Below, piece by piece: positions 30,350 to 34,803 of a stretch of 34,803 nt of DNA (position 1 is the stretch's first letter; each line of letters starts with the position of its first letter). The notes beneath the pieces are model-generated. The model saw only the letters and a program-made list of their open reading frames with translations, searched no databases and was not told where the DNA came from. The position numbers were made by a program, and so were the translations under genes. Source of the DNA: Nocardia wallacei (lineage in GTDB: Bacteria > Actinomycetota > Actinomycetes > Mycobacteriales > Mycobacteriaceae); contig NZ_JARWQD010000107.1 in assembly GCF_029869545.1 (NCBI RefSeq), positions 1 through 34,803 on the forward strand, in the 5' to 3' direction.

Positions 30350-31975
30350 GTGAATCCTTCGACAGCACAGGCGCAGGTCGTCGTGGACGAACTGGCGCGC
30401 GGGGGTGTGCAGGATGTCGTGCTGTGTCCCGGTTCGCGAAATGCGCCGCTGGCCTTCGCCTTACAGGCCGCCGACGCCGCCGGTCGGCTGCGGCTGCACA
30501 TGCGCATCGACGAGCGCACGGCGGGATTCCTGGCGATCGGCCTGGCCGTGTCCAGCGGCCGCCCGGTGCCGGTGGTGATGACCTCGGGAACGGCCGTGGC
30601 GAACCTCGGGCCCGCCGTGCTGGAGGCCAACTACGCCCGCCAGCCGCTGATCGTGCTGAGCGCGAACCGGCCCTACGAGATGCTGGGCAGCGGCGCCAAC
30701 CAGACCGTCGAGCAGTTCGGCCTGTTCGGCAGCCAGGTCCGCGCCGCGATCAGCCTGGGGCTGGCCGAGGCCGAGGACGACTACCGGCGCCAGAACAGCG
30801 TGTGGCGCGCGGCGGTGTGCCGGGTGCTGGCCGCGGCGCGCGGCACCCGGTCCGGAAATGCGGGGCCGGTGCATTTCGACATCCCGCTGCGGGAGCCGCT
30901 GGTGCCCGACGCCCTGCCCGACGAGGCATTCCCGGGCGGGCGCGCCGACCGGAAGCCCTGGACCGCAACGCAGTACGCGACGCTGGACGTGCCGCTGGAG
31001 ATCGACCTGACGCCCGACACGGTGGTCGTCTCGGGCCACGGCGCGGGGCATCGGCCCGAGCTGGCGCAGCTGCCGACGGTCGCCGAACCCACCGCGCCCA
31101 TGCACGGCCCCGCGCTGCACCCGATGGCGCTGTCGCTGCTGAAGCCGCGCCAGGCCATCATCACCGGGCGGCCCACCCTGCACCGGCAGGTGTCGAAGGT
31201 GCTCGCCGATCCCGACGTGACGGTCTACGCGCTGACCACCGGCCCGCGCTGGCCCGACGTCTCCGGCAATGTGGTCGGCACCGGGACGCGTGCCATCACC
31301 AGCGGTGCCCCGCGCCGCGAGTGGGTCGAATACTGCGCCGAGATGAACGCGAAGGCCTGCCAGGTGGTGCGGTCCGAGCTGGCCAACCACCCCAAGCCGA
31401 CGGGCCTGCACGTCGCGGCCGTGGTCATGGACGCGCTGCGGGACGGCGATCAGCTACTGCTGGGCGCATCGAATCCGGTGCGCGACGCCGCGCTGGTGTC
31501 GCATCCGCGCCCGGGCGTGAAGGTGCTGTCCAACCGCGGCGTGGCCGGTATCGACGGCACCGTGTCCACCGCGGTGGGCGCCGCGCTGAGCCATCCGGGG
31601 CGGACGGTGGCACTGATCGGCGACCTCACCTTCCTGCACGACGCGTCCGGCCTGCTGCTGGGCCCCGGCGAGCCGCGCCCGGCCGATCTGACCATCGTCG
31701 TCGCCAACGACGACGGCGGCGGCATCTTCGAACTCCTGGAACAGGGCGACCCGCAGTATGCGGGGGTGTTCGAGCGGGTGTTCGGGACGCCGCACGGAAT
31801 GGATCTCGCGGCGCTGTGCGCGGCCTACCGCATCCCGCATCGGCAGGTGAATCCCGACGAGCTGGCCGTCGAGCTCACCGGCCATGCGCACGGCATCCGG
31901 GTGCTCGAGGTGGCGACCGAGCGCTCCAGCCTGCGTGAGCTGCACGCTATGGTGCGCGCGGGAATAGACGGATAA
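30350..31975 (+). CDS. menD: SEPHCHC synthase MenD
   Basis: A 541-residue thiamine-diphosphate enzyme that joins 2-oxoglutarate and isochorismate, the first committed step to menaquinone. Domain order is that of the family. The N-terminal pyrimidine-binding domain has the conserved glutamate in [14 protein letters not shown] and the [16 protein letters not shown] segment. A central domain follows, then the C-terminal pyrophosphate domain with [15 protein letters not shown] and [20 protein letters not shown] 30350 is chosen, preceded by a GAGGCT hexamer at six bases. It is divergent from the iron-regulated SIP gene and converges with a small acidic gene. Confidence 0.95.
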   Translation: MNPSTAQAQVVVDELARGGVQDVVLCPGSRNAPLAFALQAADAAGRLRLHMRIDERTAGFLAIGLAVSSGRPVPVVMTSGTAVANLGPAVLEANYARQPLIVLSANRPYEMLGSGANQTVEQFGLFGSQVRAAISLGLAEAEDDYRRQNSVWRAAVCRVLAAARGTRSGNAGPVHFDIPLREPLVPDALPDEAFPGGRADRKPWTATQYATLDVPLEIDLTPDTVVVSGHGAGHRPELAQLPTVAEPTAPMHGPALHPMALSLLKPRQAIITGRPTLHRQVSKVLADPDVTVYALTTGPRWPDVSGNVVGTGTRAITSGAPRREWVEYCAEMNAKACQVVRSELANHPKPTGLHVAAVVMDALRDGDQLLLGASNPVRDAALVSHPRPGVKVLSNRGVAGIDGTVSTAVGAALSHPGRTVALIGDLTFLHDASGLLLGPGEPRPADLTIVVANDDGGGIFELLEQGDPQYAGVFERVFGTPHGMDLAALCAAYRIPHRQVNPDELAVELTGHAHGIRVLEVATERSSLRELHAMVRAGIDG

Positions 31976-31987
31976 CGCGGGGCGCCG

Positions 31988-32215
31988 TCAGTAGGCGGCG
32001 TCCTCGGCACCGTTCTCGTAGTCGTCGTCGATCGGAACCGGGATGGACTGGTCGATCACGTCGGCCTCGGTGGCTTCCCGTTCGGCCGTGCCGACCGGCG
32101 TCTCGGTCTCGGTGTCGTCATCCTCGGCACCCGGGTACGCGGGGACCGTCTGCTCCATGTAATCGGCCTCCGGAACCGTGTCGATGGCGTCGGGATCGAT
32201 AATGCGATCGGTCAT
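31988..32215 (-). CDS. Small acidic hypothetical protein (75 aa)
   Basis: A 75-residue very acidic protein. It has two copies of an E-A-D-x-x-x-Q pattern (PEADYMEQTVPAYP and EATEADVIDQSIPVP) separated by a DDDTETETP stretch, so it looks like an internal duplication. Related actinobacterial proteins carry an E-A-D-V-x-x-Q followed by an acidic tail. AAAGGAG lies about six bases upstream of ATG 32215, a good ribosome site. No membrane segment and no known function. It is probably intrinsically disordered. Confidence 0.72.
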   Translation of the reverse strand: MTDRIIDPDAIDTVPEADYMEQTVPAYPGAEDDDTETETPVGTAEREATEADVIDQSIPVPIDDDYENGAEDAAY

Positions 32216-32323
32216 CGGATGCTCCTTTCGCTGGGCGGGCCGATATGCCGGGCCGTGTGGTCGGCACCATCGAGAATGCGCCGACCGGCCGGACCTGGCA
32301 ACCTTTCGGCCATTTGTCCTCGG

Positions 32324-32557
32324 TCACTCGCCGGGACGCGGCCCGCCGTCGGCCGGATACTCGACCAGCGCCAGCGTGCGCCCGGCCATGAACCGCGCGG
32401 TCCGCACGGCCGTGCCGGAGCGTGTGATCTCACTGACCTCCACGACGCCCCGCGCGATGCGGACCTCGACGCGGCGCCCGGCCCGGGTCGCGGTCACCTC
32501 GTACTGACGCGATCCGTTGCCGGTATCGACCACGATTTCCACTCGATCGCCCTTCAT
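32324..32557 (-). CDS. Small beta-rich hypothetical protein (77 aa)
   Basis: A 77-residue protein starting at ATG 32557 (MKGDRVEIVVDTGNGSRQYE). GAGGAG lies nine bases upstream and GGAGG abuts the start; the frame continues to 32635, but without start support. Alternating hydrophobic and charged residues (RRVEVRIARGVVEVSEITR) predict a beta-sheet domain, followed by a Pro/Gly-rich tail. Not recognised. It could form a transcription unit with the small acidic gene 108 bases downstream; that gap holds no further gene. Confidence 0.62.
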   Translation of the reverse strand: MKGDRVEIVVDTGNGSRQYEVTATRAGRRVEVRIARGVVEVSEITRSGTAVRTARFMAGRTLALVEYPADGGPRPGE

Positions 32558-32732
32558 CCTCCAATTCTCCTCGCTACCAGCGTTTTTCGCAGCTAACGAG
32601 TGGGTTGCGACGCGCGGGTGTGCGTGCAGCCGCAAGGCCGCGCGGCACCGGAGCGATGAATTCCGGTGGCGCGCCCCGTCTCATCGATCGAGTGCCCGCA
32701 CAGCGGGATGTCATGCCGAGCAGGAGGCGATC

Positions 32733-33311
32733 ATGACCGATTCGGTGTTCGATCTGGAGGCGGCCGCGACGGGACTGGAGGCGGTGGTCGCCGGTATAGC
32801 CGATGATCGGCTGGCCGCTCCGACGCCGTCCGATGTCACTGTGCGCGAGCTGCTGGTTCACGTGATCGACCTCACCGAGGCGTTCCGGCAGGCGGCCACC
32901 AAGGAGTCGGTCGGCCGCTCGGTGGCGCCGGAGACCGGGCCGCATCGATCGCTGCCCGACGACTGGCGCACCCGGATCCCCGCGCAGCTGAAGACCTTGG
33001 TGGCCGCATGGCGCGAGCCGGGTGCCCGGGAGGGGAACACCGAAGCGGGCGGGGTGGAAATGCCCGCCGCCGCGATGGCTGTGGTCGCGCTCGACGAACT
33101 GGTCATCCACGGCTGGGATCTCGCCCGCGCCACCGGTCAGGCGTACGTGCCCGCCGAGAAGGATCTGACGGTGCTTATGGAGTGGCTGCGCGATACGCCA
33201 CCCGACGGAACCCCCGGCCTGTTCGGCCCGACCGTGGCCGTGGGCGACGATTCGCCGCTCTGGGACCGCGTACTCGGCCTGACCGGCCGAGATCCATCAT
33301 GGGTCGCCTGA
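32733..33311 (+). CDS. TIGR03086/maleylpyruvate isomerase-like (DinB fold) protein
   Basis: A 192-residue protein of the TIGR03086 group in the DinB/mycothiol-dependent metalloenzyme superfamily. It is a four-helix bundle with metal-ligand candidates in LLVHVIDLTEAF and in ELVIHGWDLARATGQ, the classic second His and Asp. AGGAGG lies five bases before ATG 32733. Superfamily members include mycothiol-dependent maleylpyruvate isomerase, so a thiol-dependent reaction is possible; the substrate is unknown. It faces a 175-base gap shared with the divergent beta-rich gene, in which I see no further gene. Confidence 0.87.
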   Translation: MTDSVFDLEAAATGLEAVVAGIADDRLAAPTPSDVTVRELLVHVIDLTEAFRQAATKESVGRSVAPETGPHRSLPDDWRTRIPAQLKTLVAAWREPGAREGNTEAGGVEMPAAAMAVVALDELVIHGWDLARATGQAYVPAEKDLTVLMEWLRDTPPDGTPGLFGPTVAVGDDSPLWDRVLGLTGRDPSWVA

Positions 33312-33327
33312 ATCCACGCGCAGGTCC

Positions 33328-33924
33328 TCACCCGGCGTTCATCGGTGTTGCGGCTGTGAGCAGTGAATCCTTCAGCCGTGCAGCGGTTTCCGCGGTGAGC
33401 GGCGTACGGGCGACGGCCAGCCGGTACCAGAGGACGCCGTATGCCTGGTCGACCAGCAGCTCGAGGTCGGCCTCGGTGCGCAGCTCGCCGCGGCCGCGGG
33501 CGCGGTTCAGGATGCGGTGCAAGACCTCCCGGCGGTCGCGGGCGAACTCCTCGAGCAATTCCGTTGTCGCCGGATCGGTTTGGGCCTCGGCGAGCACGGC
33601 CCGCAGGAGCGCCGCGGCCGGTGGCGCGGCCGCCGCGGTGAAGGTGGCTGTCAGGAAGGCCGTCAGGTCCTCGCGCAGCGTGCCGGTATCGCGGTCGGGG
33701 GCGCTGCTGCGCGCCCAGTCCGTCATCGCCTCCAGCAGGACCGCCCCCTTCGACGGCCACCACCGATAGATCGTCTGCTTGCTGACACCGGCCGCGGCCG
33801 CGATCTCGGCGATCGTCACCGCGGGGCCGCCCGCGCGGGCCAGCAATTCGGTGGCGGCGGTCAGGATCGCCCGGCGGGCGGCGTCGTTGCGGCGGCGGCC
33901 GGTATGCGCGCGGGTGTTCGGCAT
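33328..33924 (-). CDS. TetR family transcriptional regulator
   Basis: A 198-residue TetR-type repressor. The N-terminal helix-turn-helix spans about residues 15-62 (ILTAATELLARAGG, then EIAAAAGVSKQTIYRWWPSK). The C-terminal ligand-binding region is helical (VLHRILNRARGRGELRTEAD). It diverges from a Ddn-type oxidoreductase gene across 82 bases with repeated GGTACC and an ACAAG inverted repeat, so control of that gene and itself is likely. A TAGTCT -10 lies six bases before its ATG. It converges with the TIGR03086 gene. Confidence 0.92.
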   Translation of the reverse strand: MPNTRAHTGRRRNDAARRAILTAATELLARAGGPAVTIAEIAAAAGVSKQTIYRWWPSKGAVLLEAMTDWARSSAPDRDTGTLREDLTAFLTATFTAAAAPPAAALLRAVLAEAQTDPATTELLEEFARDRREVLHRILNRARGRGELRTEADLELLVDQAYGVLWYRLAVARTPLTAETAARLKDSLLTAATPMNAG

Positions 33925-33930
33925 CCGACC

Positions 33931-33936
33931 AGACTA
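33931..33936 (-). promoter_or_regulatory. Leaderless-type -10 (TAGTCT) for the tetR gene
   Basis: On the minus strand TAGTCT is followed by six bases (GGTCGG) and ATG 33924. Confidence 0.5.
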
Positions 33937-33954
33937 GCTCTTGACGGAACTGGC

Positions 33955-33988
33955 GGTACCTACAAGACTTGTCGAGACCATTGGTACC
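33955..33988. promoter_or_regulatory. Candidate TetR operator: two GGTACC and ACAAGACTTGT
   Basis: GGTACC occurs at 33955-33960 and 33983-33988, and between them lies the 11-bp palindrome ACAAGACTTGT (33962-33972). The last overlaps a possible plus-strand -35, TTGTCG (33969-33974), with TAAGAG 16 bp downstream. One of these is likely to be the TetR site; which one cannot be told. Confidence 0.45.
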
Positions 33989-34006
33989 CATAAGAGTGGT
34001 GACACT

Positions 34007-34423
34007 ATGAACTCGACAATCGCCAAGCGGCGCCGCGTGACCTGGTACCACCGGCGTATCGCCAACCCCCTGATGCGCCGCCTCGTCGGCCATCTGCCCG
34101 GCCAGGCCCTGCTGGAAACCGTCGGCAGGCGCACCGGCCGGGCGCGCCGCACTCCCGTCGGCGGCCGGGTTGTCGACGGCTCGTTCTGGATGGTCAGCGA
34201 TCACGGCCGCGCCTCGGATTATGTCCGCAATATCGACGCGAATCCCCGTGTGCGCCTGCAGATTCGCTCGCGCTGGTATTCCGGCACCGCGCATCCGCTG
34301 CCCGAGGACGATGCGCGTGCGCGGCTGCGCAGCCTCCCGAGGTTCAACAGCTGGAACGTCCGCATGCTCGGCACCGACCTGCTCACCATCCGCATAGATC
34401 TGGATCGTCCGGCGGGCGGATGA
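34007..34423 (+). CDS. Deazaflavin-dependent (Ddn-type) nitroreductase family protein
   Basis: A 138-residue Ddn-fold protein. The cofactor-binding signature is GRRTGRARRTPVGGRVVDG, followed by FWMVSDHGRASDYVRNI, where the second half of the family motif (N-x-x-x-x-P-x-V) appears as NIDANPRVRLQI. ATG 34007 is chosen because the frame upstream (to 33941) runs through the likely operator. It is the second Ddn-type protein in the window, and like the first it is paired with its own repressor gene. Likely F420-dependent reduction; the substrate is unknown. Confidence 0.82.
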   Translation: MNSTIAKRRRVTWYHRRIANPLMRRLVGHLPGQALLETVGRRTGRARRTPVGGRVVDGSFWMVSDHGRASDYVRNIDANPRVRLQIRSRWYSGTAHPLPEDDARARLRSLPRFNSWNVRMLGTDLLTIRIDLDRPAGG

Positions 34424-34448
34424 CCGCCGCGGTGGGGGCATCGGCGGG

Positions 34449-34710
34449 TCACGGCCCGGCTGTCTCGGGCGCGAACAACCCGGCGCGGGCCGCGAGAACG
34501 GCGGCGTCGGCGGCCGCGGTGGCGGCGCCGTCGTCGATGGGATCGCCGCTGGCCAGGAGCCGATAGTAGAGCGGGGCGGAGACGGCGGAAAGGACTGTGC
34601 GAGAGTCGGTTCCGGCGGGCAGCTCACCTCGCTCGATGGCGGCGTGAATGCACGGTGACCACTCGGTGAGCCGGGTGTCGTAGAAGCGGTGCAGGGCCGC
34701 GGCGGGCGCG
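34449..34710 (-). CDS. TetR-type regulator, C-terminal part (cut by contig end)
   Basis: About 87 residues that look like a TetR C-terminal domain: ALHRFYDTRLTEWSPCIHA, then ERGELPAGTDSRTVLSAVSA and PLYYRLLASGDPIDD, with a helical tail. The N-terminal DNA-binding part should lie to the right, but the sequence from 34711 turns into G runs. The frame continues through these only as artefact (an apparent start at 34748). It converges with the Ddn-type gene, 25 bases from its stop. Confidence 0.65.
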
Positions 34711-34803
34711 GCGGGGGGGGGGGGCGGCGCGGCAAGGGGTTTTTTCAACGGGCCCCGGGGGGGGGGGGGGGGGGGGGAGGCCCCCCCGCGGGGGGTTGGG
34801 GGG
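34711..34803. other. Low-complexity G-rich contig end
   Basis: A run of 12 G (34713-34724) and one of 21 G (34757-34777), with C runs and short degenerate sequence, fill the last 93 bases. This mirrors the beginning of the window and interrupts a real gene. It is best read as sequencing or assembly error. Confidence 0.7.

Overview
The window is a high-GC actinobacterial fragment, most likely from Nocardia or a close relative in the mycolic-acid group. The evidence is the very strong third-position G/C preference, frequent GTG starts, many leaderless-type promoters, a WhiJ-type XRE regulator, BldC, an IdeR-type iron box, and a gene order that I recall as close to the Mycobacterium tuberculosis Rv0525-Rv0555 neighbourhood. 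Both ends (about 1-244 and 34711-34803) are long G or C runs and look like poor assembly. No stretch over 300 bases lacks a gene.

Region 1 (245-5222, plus strand) is a tight operon for cytochrome c maturation system II: a histidine phosphatase, a TlpA/CcsX-like thioredoxin lipoprotein, CcdA, ResB and CcsB, with four overlapping or nearly overlapping junctions. A fragment of an enoyl-CoA hydratase precedes it.

Region 2 (5240-14379) is accessory. It has a PadR/deazaflavin-oxidoreductase pair with a clear operator. Next is a lower-GC cassette (6436-9357) with a WhiJ-like XRE/DUF5753 regulator, a DUF6879 protein and several small unknown proteins. Then come a quinone-reductase-like enzyme, a TmrB-like P-loop protein, a methyltransferase, a LysR regulator divergent from a DapA-like enzyme, and small proteins.

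Region 3 (14451-32000) is the menaquinone region: bldC, a DUF4229 protein, a split ClpC2-like HTH plus Clp-N operon, a holin-like membrane protein, menA, a large SARP/AfsR-type regulator, a DrrAB-type ABC exporter, menE, a DUF3349 protein, a small membrane protein, a PiT phosphate transporter, a VOC protein, menB, a hotdog thioesterase, a DUF6918 protein, an iron-regulated siderophore-interacting protein and menD. MenD, MenE, MenB and MenA cover the steps from isochorismate and o-succinylbenzoate to demethylmenaquinone. The thioesterase next to menB could supply the DHNA-CoA hydrolysis step. menC, menF, menH and menG are not in the window.

Region 4 (31988-34710) holds small hypothetical genes, a TIGR03086-type protein, a TetR regulator divergent from a second deazaflavin-oxidoreductase, and the C-terminal part of another TetR protein cut by the contig end.

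Three regulatory layouts stand out. The first is the Clp-N operon, with a ClgR-like box and two matching inverted repeats placed over its -35 and -10. The second is three 7-bp direct repeats at exact 11-bp spacing upstream of drrA, which is the layout expected for a SARP site and lies next to a SARP gene. The third is a 30-bp hairpin repeat that contains the stop codons of both menE and menB.
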